Assembly (NCBI RefSeq): GCF_013085345.1 | Contig: NZ_JABFAJ010000018.1 | Span: forward strand, 62,001 to 126,000 | Source of the DNA: Isoptericola sediminis | GTDB taxonomy: Bacteria; Actinomycetota; Actinomycetes; Actinomycetales; Cellulomonadaceae | Reading direction: 5' to 3' | DNA: 64,000 nt | Shown here: positions 1 to 7,228 of the stretch, piece by piece | Layout: each line of letters starts with the position of its first letter | How positions within the stretch are numbered: the stretch's first letter is position 1 | The notes under the pieces: model-generated | The model's database searches: none | What the model saw: only the letters and a program-made list of their open reading frames with translations | Told to the model about the DNA's origin: nothing | Position numbers and translations under genes: made by a program

Positions 1-908
1 TCGAGGCGATCCGCACCGAGGCCGGCACCCAGGAGCAGGCGCAGGACGACGCCCTCGCCGAAGCCGCCTCCGAGCTGCGCCTGGTCAAGGACGAGCTCGA
101 GGTCGAGCTCATGCGTGACGCCGTCGCCCGCACCATCGACGGGTTCGAGGAGGTCGTCCGCTCCCTGCCGCGCGCGGTGGAGCACCGCCGCGGGGAGCGC
201 GTCATCGAGACGGCGTTCGACGCCCACGCCCGGCTCGAGGGCAACACGGTCGGCTACGAGACCATCGCCGCCGCCGGCGATCACGCCACGACGCTGCACT
301 GGATCACGAACGACGGCGTGGTCCGCCGTGGCGAGATGGTGCTGCTGGACGCGGGCGTCGAGATCGACGAGCTCTACACCGCCGACGTCACCCGCACCCT
401 GCCCGTGGACGGCGAGTACACCGAGGTCCAGCGCCGGATCTACACCGCGGTGCTCGACGCCGCCGACGCCGCGTTCGCCGTGGCGAGGCCGGGGGCGCGG
501 TTCCGCGACATCCACGCCGCCGCGATGGAGGTCATCGCCGCCCGGCTCGAGGAGTGGGGCCTGCTGCCCGTCTCCGCCGAGGAGTCCCTGTCGCCGGAAG
601 GTCAGCAGCACCGCCGCTGGATGGTGCACGGCACCTCGCACCACCTCGGCCTCGACGTGCACGACTGCGCGCAGGCCCGCCGCGAGATGTACCTCGACGG
701 CGTCCTCGAGCCCGGGATGGTGTTCACGATCGAGCCCGGCCTGTACTTCAAGGCGGACGACCTCGCCGTGCCGGAGGAGTACCGCGGCATCGGCGTGCGC
801 ATCGAGGACGACGTCCTGGTCACCGCCGACGGCAACGAGAACCTCTCGGCGGCGCTCCCCCGGCGGCCGGAGGACGTCGAGGCCTGGATGGCCCGGCTGC
901 GCGGCTGA
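1..908 (+). CDS. pepP: Xaa-Pro aminopeptidase (aminopeptidase P family, M24), 3' part
   Basis: The gene is cut by the window edge. Its frame is open from base 3 through the stop at 908, so the ATG at 111 is internal. The visible part is the C-terminal M24 pita-bread metalloprotease domain, which removes N-terminal residues preceding proline. Putative metal ligands are present in the expected order: two Asp in DAGVEIDELYTADVTRT, His in TSHHLGLDVHD, Glu in FTIEPGLYF and Glu in GVRIEDDVLVT. The length left fits the catalytic domain; the N-terminal creatinase-like domain lies mostly outside the window. The next gene is convergent and starts 17 bp after the stop. Confidence in the family is high; the exact substrate preference is inferred. 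Confidence 0.92.
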   Translation, partial: EAIRTEAGTQEQAQDDALAEAASELRLVKDELEVELMRDAVARTIDGFEEVVRSLPRAVEHRRGERVIETAFDAHARLEGNTVGYETIAAAGDHATTLHWITNDGVVRRGEMVLLDAGVEIDELYTADVTRTLPVDGEYTEVQRRIYTAVLDAADAAFAVARPGARFRDIHAAAMEVIAARLEEWGLLPVSAEESLSPEGQQHRRWMVHGTSHHLGLDVHDCAQARREMYLDGVLEPGMVFTIEPGLYFKADDLAVPEEYRGIGVRIEDDVLVTADGNENLSAALPRRPEDVEAWMARLRG

Positions 909-925
909 CCGGAGGGCCGGCCGCG

Positions 926-1555
926 CTACAGGCCGCCGAGCTCCTGGTTCGGACCGAAGTCCTCCCGGAACGCGGGCCCGTGCGCGGCCAGCTCCTCGGC
1001 GTAGGCGGCCGCCCACTCCCCGTAGGGCCGCACCGCCAGGGACTCGTTGGAGAAGCGGCGGTCGTCGGTGATCTCGGTGACGCAGAAGTCGGGGATCTGC
1101 AGCTCGGTCACCGGGCCGGACCGTTCGCACTCGGCCACGATCAGCGGGTGGTTCGCGCCGCCGAAGACGTCGATCGACCAGCCGTCCGCGCCGAGCCAGG
1201 CGGCGTAGCGCGTCTTGACGACGCGCGCGCCGCCCCGGCGCACGAGCTCGACCGCGACGAGGGGGTCGAGCTCCCGCTCCGCCTCGTAGCGCGTGCCGCC
1301 GGCGGAGGGCCCCTTGACCGTCATCGCGGCGAAGTCGACCCGGTCACGCCACCGGGCGAGGACGTCGCGGGCGTCGCTCGTCGCGTCGAGGGCCGCTTCC
1401 ACTCCCCCGGCCTGGGCACGGACGCGCAGGGCGTAGCCGCCGTCGGACAGGTAGTAGGACTGGACGATCAACGACGGCGCGTCGCGCAGGACGTCGGGCA
1501 GGTCGCGCACCAGGAAGCGCCGCTCGAACTCGAAGTCGGAGTAGTCCGTGGCCAT
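926..1555 (-). CDS. CYTH domain protein
   Basis: This 209-aa protein begins with an N-terminal EFERRFLV motif, a variant of the ExExK signature of CYTH (CyaB/thiamine-triphosphatase tunnel) enzymes, which act on triphosphates with divalent metals. The rest carries the alternating basic and acidic strands expected of the tunnel fold: RVRAQ, MTVKGP, YEAEREL, TRYAAWLGADGWSIDVFGG. The third charged residue of the motif is Arg rather than Lys. The ATG at 1555 is preceded by a weak ribosome binding site. It is convergent with the pepP end and lies 28 bp downstream of the VanY-like gene. The biological substrate cannot be told from sequence; inorganic triphosphatase activity is the commonest assignment for short single-domain bacterial members. 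Confidence 0.75.
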   Translation of the reverse strand: MATDYSDFEFERRFLVRDLPDVLRDAPSLIVQSYYLSDGGYALRVRAQAGGVEAALDATSDARDVLARWRDRVDFAAMTVKGPSAGGTRYEAERELDPLVAVELVRRGGARVVKTRYAAWLGADGWSIDVFGGANHPLIVAECERSGPVTELQIPDFCVTEITDDRRFSNESLAVRPYGEWAAAYAEELAAHGPAFREDFGPNQELGGL

Positions 1556-1583
1556 GGGTCGAGACTACGCCGCCGTGCTCGGC

Positions 1584-2441
1584 TCAGTGCCAGTAGGAGA
1601 CTTCCTCGACGCCGGCACGGAACTCGAAGTGCCACGGCTCGTACTTGCCGGACCCGCCCCGCTGGGCCCACGGCGGGTTCTCCCACCCGTAGGCCGGCGC
1701 GTTGTCCCAGAGCCAGCCGTAGACCTCCGAGCTCCCCGTCTCCTTCGAGCACAGGTCGATCGCGAGTCCCCAGCCGTGCATCGAGGTGCCCGGCGTCGCC
1801 GCGAGGTAGCCGCGGCTGGCCTTCACGGCGTACTGGGAGGACAGGGACCGGTAGCTGTCGACCAGGCAGAGGTTGCGGCCGAACCGCGCGTTGAACGCCT
1901 CGTTGAGGGCGCTCAGGGCGACGGCGGCGTCGGGCCGCAGCTGTTCGCCGGGCTGCCAGAGGTCGCACAGCGAGTGGTCGGCGAGCTGCCCGTTGCCGCC
2001 GTCGACCGGGGCCGAGGGGTCGCAGTCGGGCAGCGGCTCACGGTCGGCCGAGGCGCGGCTCGCGACGTCGACGGTGTTGCGCTCGCGCGGGACCGCGGCG
2101 ATGGAGGACGCGGTGGGCGGCGTCGACGCGCCGGACTGGAGCAGCGCGAGCGTGGAGGGACCCGACGACGTCGGGTCGTCCAGGTCGAAGGGCGACCGCT
2201 CGTCACCCTGCGCTCCGGCGGTCAGCGGCCCCGCGATCGTCGCGGCGGCCAGGGAGCCGAGCACGGTCGCCCGGGTGATCCAGGTGTGCCCCGCCGGGGC
2301 GGCGTGGGCCCCGCGGGACCGTGCCCGGCCCCCCGCGGGCCGACGGGTGCGGGCCGTCCGGCCCGACCGGCCCTGCTCGGCCTCACGGATCTCTCGACGG
2401 GAGCGCGGGGTCGCGGCGTCACCCTGCGGCGTCGCGTCCAC
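1584..2441 (-). CDS. D-alanyl-D-alanine carboxypeptidase, VanY/M15B type
   Basis: This is an exported zinc peptidase that would trim the terminal D-Ala of peptidoglycan stem peptides. I chose the GTG at 2441 (285 aa) because AGGAGG lies 4 nt upstream and the protein then begins MDATPQGDAATPRSRREIRE, the RREIREAE type of start often seen in exported actinobacterial wall hydrolases; an ATG at 2576 extends into low-complexity sequence. A single hydrophobic segment (ITRATVLGSLAAATIAGPL) follows, as signal or anchor. The catalytic M15 motifs are near the C terminus: SMHGWGLAIDL (zinc His about 222, Asp about 229) and EPWHFEF (catalytic Glu, zinc His about 271). A TAGGGT -10 lies at 2548-2553 and two 11-bp-spaced direct repeats lie just upstream of that. 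Confidence 0.85.
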   Translation of the reverse strand: MDATPQGDAATPRSRREIREAEQGRSGRTARTRRPAGGRARSRGAHAAPAGHTWITRATVLGSLAAATIAGPLTAGAQGDERSPFDLDDPTSSGPSTLALLQSGASTPPTASSIAAVPRERNTVDVASRASADREPLPDCDPSAPVDGGNGQLADHSLCDLWQPGEQLRPDAAVALSALNEAFNARFGRNLCLVDSYRSLSSQYAVKASRGYLAATPGTSMHGWGLAIDLCSKETGSSEVYGWLWDNAPAYGWENPPWAQRGGSGKYEPWHFEFRAGVEEVSYWH

Positions 2442-2547
2442 TCCACCTCCTGCGTCCGGCCGCGCCCTGCGCGGCCATGTCGTGCATCTCCCGGTCGACC
2501 TGCGACGATATCGCTTCCGCGAACCGCCGGTGTCGGTCTGTGACCGC

Positions 2548-2553
2548 ACCCTA
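2548..2553 (-). promoter_or_regulatory. -10 element TAGGGT for the VanY-like gene
   Basis: The minus strand reads CTAGGGTG here, the -10 type most often seen in this window. The predicted transcription start is near 2541, giving a leader of about 100 nt to the GTG at 2441. I see no convincing -35. Two direct repeats of TGAACAAGG lie at 2583-2602, where an activator would sit. Confidence 0.4.
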
Positions 2554-2582
2554 GCGGTGGCCCGCCCCCCGTCCAAGTCCCC

Positions 2583-2602
2583 CCTTGTTCACACCTTGTT
2601 CA
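2583..2602 (-). repeat. Two direct repeats of TGAACAAGG with 11-bp period
   Basis: The 9-mer TGAACAAGG (minus strand) occurs twice, at 2594-2602 and 2583-2591, exactly 11 bp apart. That is the spacing typical of tandem half-sites for OmpR-family response regulators. It lies about 40-60 bp upstream of the predicted start of the VanY-like transcript. No other function is visible. Confidence 0.45.
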
Positions 2603-2606
2603 TGCC

Positions 2607-3659
2607 TCAACGCCGGCGCTGCATCGCGTCACGAACCTCGCCGACGAGCTCCTCGAGGATGTCCTCCAGGAAGACCACGCCGACCGTGCGTCCGCCGTCG
2701 TCGACCCGGGCGAGGTGCGCACCGGAGCGCTGCATCGCCCGCAGCGTGTCCTCGACCTCGTCGGTCGGGGCGACCGTCGCCATGGCGCGGACGCGCCACG
2801 TCGGGACCGGCCGGGAACGGTTGCCGTTGGTGGCGTACAGCACGTCCTTGAGGTGCAGATAGCCCAGCAGGCTCGCCGCACCCGCGTCGTCGTCCGGTGC
2901 GGCCATCGGGAAGCGGCTGTAGCCCGTGCGGGACACCTCGTGCTCGACGTCGTCCGGGGTGGCTCCGGGTGACACGGTCACCAGGGCGTCGACAGGCACC
3001 ATCACGTCCCGCGCCGTGCGCGAGGAGAACTCGATGGCTCCCGTGAGCAGTCCCTCGTCGTCCTCGAGCACGCCCTCGGCGCGTGAGGCCTCGACGATCG
3101 ACTGCACCTCCTCGACGGTGAACGCGGAGGCCACCTCGTCCTTGGGCTCGACGCCCAGCAGGCGGATCACGTGGTTCGCGATCCAGTTCAGCGCCACGAT
3201 GACGGGGCGCACGAACCGCGCGATGAGGACCAGCGGCGGCGCGAACCACAGGGCGGCACGCTCCGGACCGGTCACCGCGAGGTTCTTCGGCACCATCTCG
3301 CCGAGCACGACGTGCAGGTAGACGACGATGCCGAGCGCGATGACCAGCGCCACGGGGTGCACGAGCTGCTCGGGGATCCCCATCGTCTCGAAGGGACCCT
3401 CCAGCAGGTGCGCCAGGGCGGGCTCGGCGATGATGCCGAGCCCCGTGGAGCACACCGTGATGCCCAGCTGGGCGCAGGCCAGCATCAGGGACACGTTCTC
3501 CATCGCCCACAGCACGACCTTGGCGCGCTTCTCCCCCGCCTCGGCCCGGGGTTCGATGGTGCTGCGCCGCACGGACAGCACGGCGAACTCCGCCCCCACG
3601 AAGAAGGCGTTGCCCACCAGCAGCAGCAGACCGATCAGCAGGGCGCTCCCGGTGCTCAT
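2607..3659 (-). CDS. CNNM/HlyC-type transporter, DUF21 plus CBS pair (short paralogue)
   Basis: A 350-aa membrane protein with an N-terminal DUF21/CNNM domain (several hydrophobic segments up to about residue 150) followed by a CBS pair (VTVEEVQSIVE to EDILEELVGEVRDAM). It belongs to the CNNM/CorC family linked to magnesium/divalent-metal export; older annotation as hemolysin is misleading. It stops right after the CBS pair and lacks the C-terminal CorC_HlyC domain present in its upstream neighbour. Its ATG overlaps that neighbour's stop (ATGA, 3656-3659), so the two are co-translated and may form a heteromeric transporter; that is inference. Confidence 0.85.
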   Translation of the reverse strand: MSTGSALLIGLLLLVGNAFFVGAEFAVLSVRRSTIEPRAEAGEKRAKVVLWAMENVSLMLACAQLGITVCSTGLGIIAEPALAHLLEGPFETMGIPEQLVHPVALVIALGIVVYLHVVLGEMVPKNLAVTGPERAALWFAPPLVLIARFVRPVIVALNWIANHVIRLLGVEPKDEVASAFTVEEVQSIVEASRAEGVLEDDEGLLTGAIEFSSRTARDVMVPVDALVTVSPGATPDDVEHEVSRTGYSRFPMAAPDDDAGAASLLGYLHLKDVLYATNGNRSRPVPTWRVRAMATVAPTDEVEDTLRAMQRSGAHLARVDDGGRTVGVVFLEDILEELVGEVRDAMQRRR

Positions 3660-4996
3660 GCGGATCCCCCCTGCCGCGACCGCGCGCGCAGCCGTTCGAT
3701 GCGTCGTCCGTCGATCAGGTCGACACGGAGCACGACGTCGTCGACCTGGACCTCGTCCCCGATCTCCGGGAGCCGTCCCAGGTGCGCCATCACCAGACCG
3801 CCGAGCGTCTCGTAGGAGGGCGCCTCCGGGACGCAGAGGCCGGTGGCCTCCTCCAGCTCGTCGGGGCGCAGGACGCCGGGGACGGACCAGGCGCCGTCGG
3901 CCAGGCCGGCGACCCCGCCACGGCGGCGGTCGTGCTCGTCGGTGACGTCGCCGACGAGCTCCTCGACGACGTCCTCCAGCGTCACGACGCCGGAGGTGCC
4001 GCCGTACTCGTCGACCACGACGGCCATCTGCAGGCCCAGCCCCCGCAGCTCGACGAGCAGCGGGCCGAGGCTGACGGTCTCGGGCACCCGCGGGGCCTCG
4101 ACCATCAGCGCACCGGCCGGCACCTCGTCGCGGCGCTCGAAGGGCACGGAGACCGCACGGCGCAGGTGCACGAGGCCCACGACGTCGTCCCGGTCGTCGC
4201 CGATCACCGGGAACCGGGAGTGGCCGGTGCGGTGGGCGAGCGAGACGACCTCCGTCGCGCTGGTGTCACGGTTGACCACCACCATGCGGGTGCGATCGGT
4301 CATGACGTCCCGGGCGACCAGCTCGTCGAGCTCGAGCAGGTTCGCCAGCAGCGTCGCCGTGCCCTTCTCGAGCGTCCCCTCCTGGGCCGACCGTCGGACC
4401 AGCGAGACGAGCTCGGTCGCCGAGCGCGCACCGGAGAGCTCCTCGCGCGGCTCGACGCCCATCCGGCGCAGGATCGCGTTGGCGGACCCGTTGAGGACGC
4501 GGATGAGCGGCCCCGCGGCGATCGTGAAGGCACGCTGCAGCGGCACCACCGCCCGCGCGGTGCCGTGCGGCGCCGAGAGGGCGAAGTTCTTCGGGATGAG
4601 CTCGCCGAAGAGCATCGAGAACCCGTTGACCACGACGAGCGCGAGGGTGAAGGCCAGCACGGCGGACACGCCCTCGCCCAACGGCGTCCCGGCGAAGGAC
4701 GCCCCGAACAGCGACAGCAGCGCCGGCTGGGCGGTGTAGCCCAGCAGGATGGTGGTGGCGGTGATCCCGACCTGCGCGGAGCTCAGCTCCGTGGACAGGT
4801 GCTTCAGCCCGGCTCGGACGATGCGGTCCCGACGATCGGGGCCCCTCCGGCCGGGCGAGGGACTGTCGCCCTCCTCGTCGTCGGCCCCCACGACCGCGGG
4901 GTCCAAGGTCACCAGGGAGAACTCGCTGGCCACGAAGATCGCGGTACCGGCGGTGAGCAGCACACCGACACCGAGCATGAGCACGTCGGTCAGCAC
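3656..4996 (-). CDS. CNNM/HlyC-type transporter, DUF21-CBS-CorC (full-length paralogue)
   Basis: The start is the GTG at 4996, preceded by GGAG at 6-nt spacing, giving 446 aa; longer upstream readings run into the divergent response-regulator gene and are not real. The order of domains is DUF21 membrane domain (to about residue 200), a CBS pair (AVVVDEYGGTSGVVTLEDVV is the characteristic second-CBS end), then a C-terminal CorC_HlyC domain containing VPEAPSYETLGGLVMAHLGR. It is the first gene of a two-gene operon with the shorter paralogue, with a TATACC -10 at 5023-5028. Family assignment is firm; ion specificity is inferred from CNNM relatives. Confidence 0.87.
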   Translation of the reverse strand: MLTDVLMLGVGVLLTAGTAIFVASEFSLVTLDPAVVGADDEEGDSPSPGRRGPDRRDRIVRAGLKHLSTELSSAQVGITATTILLGYTAQPALLSLFGASFAGTPLGEGVSAVLAFTLALVVVNGFSMLFGELIPKNFALSAPHGTARAVVPLQRAFTIAAGPLIRVLNGSANAILRRMGVEPREELSGARSATELVSLVRRSAQEGTLEKGTATLLANLLELDELVARDVMTDRTRMVVVNRDTSATEVVSLAHRTGHSRFPVIGDDRDDVVGLVHLRRAVSVPFERRDEVPAGALMVEAPRVPETVSLGPLLVELRGLGLQMAVVVDEYGGTSGVVTLEDVVEELVGDVTDEHDRRRGGVAGLADGAWSVPGVLRPDELEEATGLCVPEAPSYETLGGLVMAHLGRLPEIGDEVQVDDVVLRVDLIDGRRIERLRARSRQGGSA

Positions 4997-5022
4997 GGCA
5001 GGCTCCAGCTGCTCGGCGGACC

Positions 5023-5028
5023 GGTATA
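5023..5028 (-). promoter_or_regulatory. -10 element TATACC for the CNNM operon
   Basis: The minus strand reads CGATATACCGG; transcription would start near 5016, giving about 20 nt of leader containing the GGAG that serves the GTG at 4996. This is the 136-bp divergent region shared with the response-regulator gene. No clear -35 is visible. Confidence 0.4.
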
Positions 5029-5132
5029 TCGACTGTCGTCCATCGTGGGCAGATCGTATCGGCTCCGCGGCAGCGCCCGCCACGCCAGCCTCTGCCCAGC
5101 GAAACCTCAGGTTGTGCGTGCAAGATGGGGTC

Positions 5133-5861
5133 ATGACCACCACTGCGAGCGGGCCCGGCCAGGGCCAGCAGAACGCCACCGTCCTCGTCGTGGAGGACGA
5201 GCCGGCCATCGCGACGGCCATCGCGCAGCGCCTCTCCGCGGAGGGATGGCGGGTCGAGGTCGCCCGCGACGGGCTCGCCGGCGTGGACGCCGCCGCCCGC
5301 CTGCACCCGGACGCCGTCGTGCTGGACGTGATGCTGCCGGGGCTCGACGGGCTGGAGGTCTGCCGCCGGATCCAGGCCGAGCACCCGACGCCGATCCTCA
5401 TGCTCACCGCCCGGGACGACGAGACCGACATGATCATCGGCCTCGGCGTGGGCGCGGACGACTACATGACCAAGCCCTTCTCGATGCGCGAGCTGGTCGC
5501 CCGGGTCAAGGCCCTGCTGCGCCGCGTGGAGCGTGCCGCGCAGGCCGCGGCGTCGGCACCGGCCGAGCCCCCGCTCGTCGCCGGCGACGTGACGATCGAC
5601 CGCGCCCAGCGACGGGTGCACCGTGAGGGCGAGGAGGTGCACCTGACGCCGACGGAGTTCGAGCTGCTGGTCATGCTGGCCAGCGCGCCCAAGACGGTCC
5701 AGACCCGGGAGAAGCTGCTCGCGGAGGTCTGGGACTGGGCCGACGCCAGCGGCACCCGCACCGTCGACTCCCACATCAAGGCGCTGCGTCGCAAGCTCGG
5801 TTCGGAGCTCATCCGCACGGTGCACGGGGTCGGCTACGCGTTCGAGCCCCCGGCGGACTGA
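5133..5861 (+). CDS. OmpR/PhoB-family response regulator
   Basis: This 242-aa protein has a receiver domain (acidic pocket EDE at 21-23, phospho-accepting Asp about 65 in VVLDVMLPG, Lys in MTKPF) and a C-terminal winged-helix DNA-binding domain ending KLGSELIRTVHGVGYAFEP. The ATG at 5133 is the only sensible start: the upstream reading is antisense to the CNNM gene. The kinase gene follows after 2 bp, so they form a two-component pair. The start codon lies 6 nt after CAAGAT, so the mRNA could be leaderless, although GGGG also sits there. The stimulus is unknown. Confidence 0.93.
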   Translation: MTTTASGPGQGQQNATVLVVEDEPAIATAIAQRLSAEGWRVEVARDGLAGVDAAARLHPDAVVLDVMLPGLDGLEVCRRIQAEHPTPILMLTARDDETDMIIGLGVGADDYMTKPFSMRELVARVKALLRRVERAAQAAASAPAEPPLVAGDVTIDRAQRRVHREGEEVHLTPTEFELLVMLASAPKTVQTREKLLAEVWDWADASGTRTVDSHIKALRRKLGSELIRTVHGVGYAFEPPAD

Positions 5862-5863
5862 GC

Positions 5864-6958
5864 GTGGGATCCGCTCACGACGACGGCGGTGACCGACGGC
5901 GCGAGCACCGCCTCCGGGACGTCCGCCCCCTCGACCCGATCCACTCCCTCAAGGCCAAGCTCGGGCTGCTGGTGGTCGCCAGCGTCACCGTCGGGGTGCT
6001 CATCACCTGGGTGGGTCTGCGCAACGACCTCGGCCCCAGCCGCACGTTCCCGCTGGCGATCATCGTCTCGCTGGTGCTCACGCAGCTCCTGGCCCGGGGC
6101 ATGACGTCCCCCCTGCGCGAGATGACGGCCGCGGCACGGGCCATGGCGGACGGCGACTACTCGATCCGGGTGCGCTCGACCAGCCGCGACGAGGTCGGCC
6201 AGCTCGCCGAGGCGTTCAACACGATGGCGGGCGACCTGGAGTCGTCCGACCGGATCCGCCGTGACCTGATCGCGAACGTCTCGCACGAGCTGCGCACGCC
6301 CGTCGCCGCCCTGCAGGCACAGCTCGAGAACCTCGTCGACGGGGTCTCCGAACCCACCCCGGCGACGCTCGAGCTGTCGCTGCAGCAGACCGAGCGGCTC
6401 ACGCGGCTCGTCACCTACCTGCTGGACCTGTCGCGCGTCGAGGCCGGCGCGTCGGCGCTGACGCTGACGCAGTTCTCGGTGGGCGACTTCCTCGAGGAGT
6501 GCGCGGAGTCCATGTCGATGGTGGACGCCGCCAAGGGGTTGGCCTACGTCGTGGACGTCACCCCCGAGGACCTCGTGCTGGAGGCCGACGTCGAACGGAT
6601 CCGGCAGGTGGTGACCAACCTGCTGCAGAACGCGATCCGGCACTCGCCGCACGGCGGCACGGTGCGCCTGGACGCCTACCCGGAGCAGGACGACGTCGTC
6701 ATCGAGGTGAGCGACGAGGGGCCCGGCATCGCGCCCGAGGACCGCGAGCGCGTCTTCGAACGGTTCGCCAGCGGCGCCCCGAGCGTCCGGTCGGTGGCGA
6801 GCACGAGCGGCGGCACCGGCATCGGGCTGGCGATCGTGCGGTGGGCCGTGGACCTCCACGGCGGTCACGTCGCGGTCGCCGACACCGAGTCCGGCGCGAC
6901 GATGCGGGTGACCCTGCCGGCCGAGGCGCGCCCCGCTCCGGGAGTGACCACCGAGTAG
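5864..6958 (+). CDS. Sensor histidine kinase, HAMP-HisKA-HATPase
   Basis: A 364-aa membrane kinase starting at GTG 5864, 2 bp after the response-regulator stop. It has two hydrophobic segments (about 32-51 and 62-78) separated by only some 10 residues, so there is almost no extracytoplasmic sensor loop. A HAMP domain follows (SPLREMTAAARAMADGDYS), then the phospho-accepting His about 141 in ANVSHELRTPVAAL, and an ATP-binding domain with N box NLLQNAIRHSP, G1 DEGPGIAPEDRERVF and G2 GGTGIGLAIVRWAV. The short loop suggests sensing within the membrane or through a partner protein. It is the partner of the preceding regulator. Confidence 0.93.
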   Translation: MGSAHDDGGDRRREHRLRDVRPLDPIHSLKAKLGLLVVASVTVGVLITWVGLRNDLGPSRTFPLAIIVSLVLTQLLARGMTSPLREMTAAARAMADGDYSIRVRSTSRDEVGQLAEAFNTMAGDLESSDRIRRDLIANVSHELRTPVAALQAQLENLVDGVSEPTPATLELSLQQTERLTRLVTYLLDLSRVEAGASALTLTQFSVGDFLEECAESMSMVDAAKGLAYVVDVTPEDLVLEADVERIRQVVTNLLQNAIRHSPHGGTVRLDAYPEQDDVVIEVSDEGPGIAPEDRERVFERFASGAPSVRSVASTSGGTGIGLAIVRWAVDLHGGHVAVADTESGATMRVTLPAEARPAPGVTTE

Positions 6959-7071
6959 GAGCACCTCGCCGATCGTGAGATCGGTCACACGGGCCGCCGT
7001 CCGACCCGCGGCCGTGAGCCGGTCATGACGCCGGACGAGACAACGACACCCGCACCTTTGACGACCGATTA

Positions 7072-7094
7072 CCCACCCGTCACGCACGGGTGGG
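7072..7094. repeat. Perfect 9-bp inverted repeat between the kinase gene and kgd
   Basis: CCCACCCGT, 5-nt loop CACGC, ACGGGTGGG. It lies 114 bp after the kinase stop and 135 bp before the kgd start. There is no T-run on either side, so it could be a factor-assisted terminator of the two-component operon or an operator for kgd. Confidence 0.4.
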
Positions 7095-7228
7095 CAAGAC
7101 CTTGTCCACCGCGCCAGGGCGCCGACCCCGGGCGCTGCAGAACCGGCAGGACGGCTTACGCTGGTGGGGTCCGACCATCGGGCGGCAGTACCAAGCATGC
7201 AATCTGGGAAGTGGGCGATCCGGGCGTG

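Noticed and set aside
4997-5437. 147-residue extension of the CNNM gene upstream of GTG 4996
   Set aside because: It runs antisense through the response regulator; GTG 4996 has a proper ribosome binding site and family-like start.
7025-7228. N-terminal extension of kgd from the ATG at 7025
   Set aside because: The extra 68 residues are low-complexity, unlike any Kgd N terminus, and include the inverted repeat and likely promoter. Family starts resemble the one at 7229.
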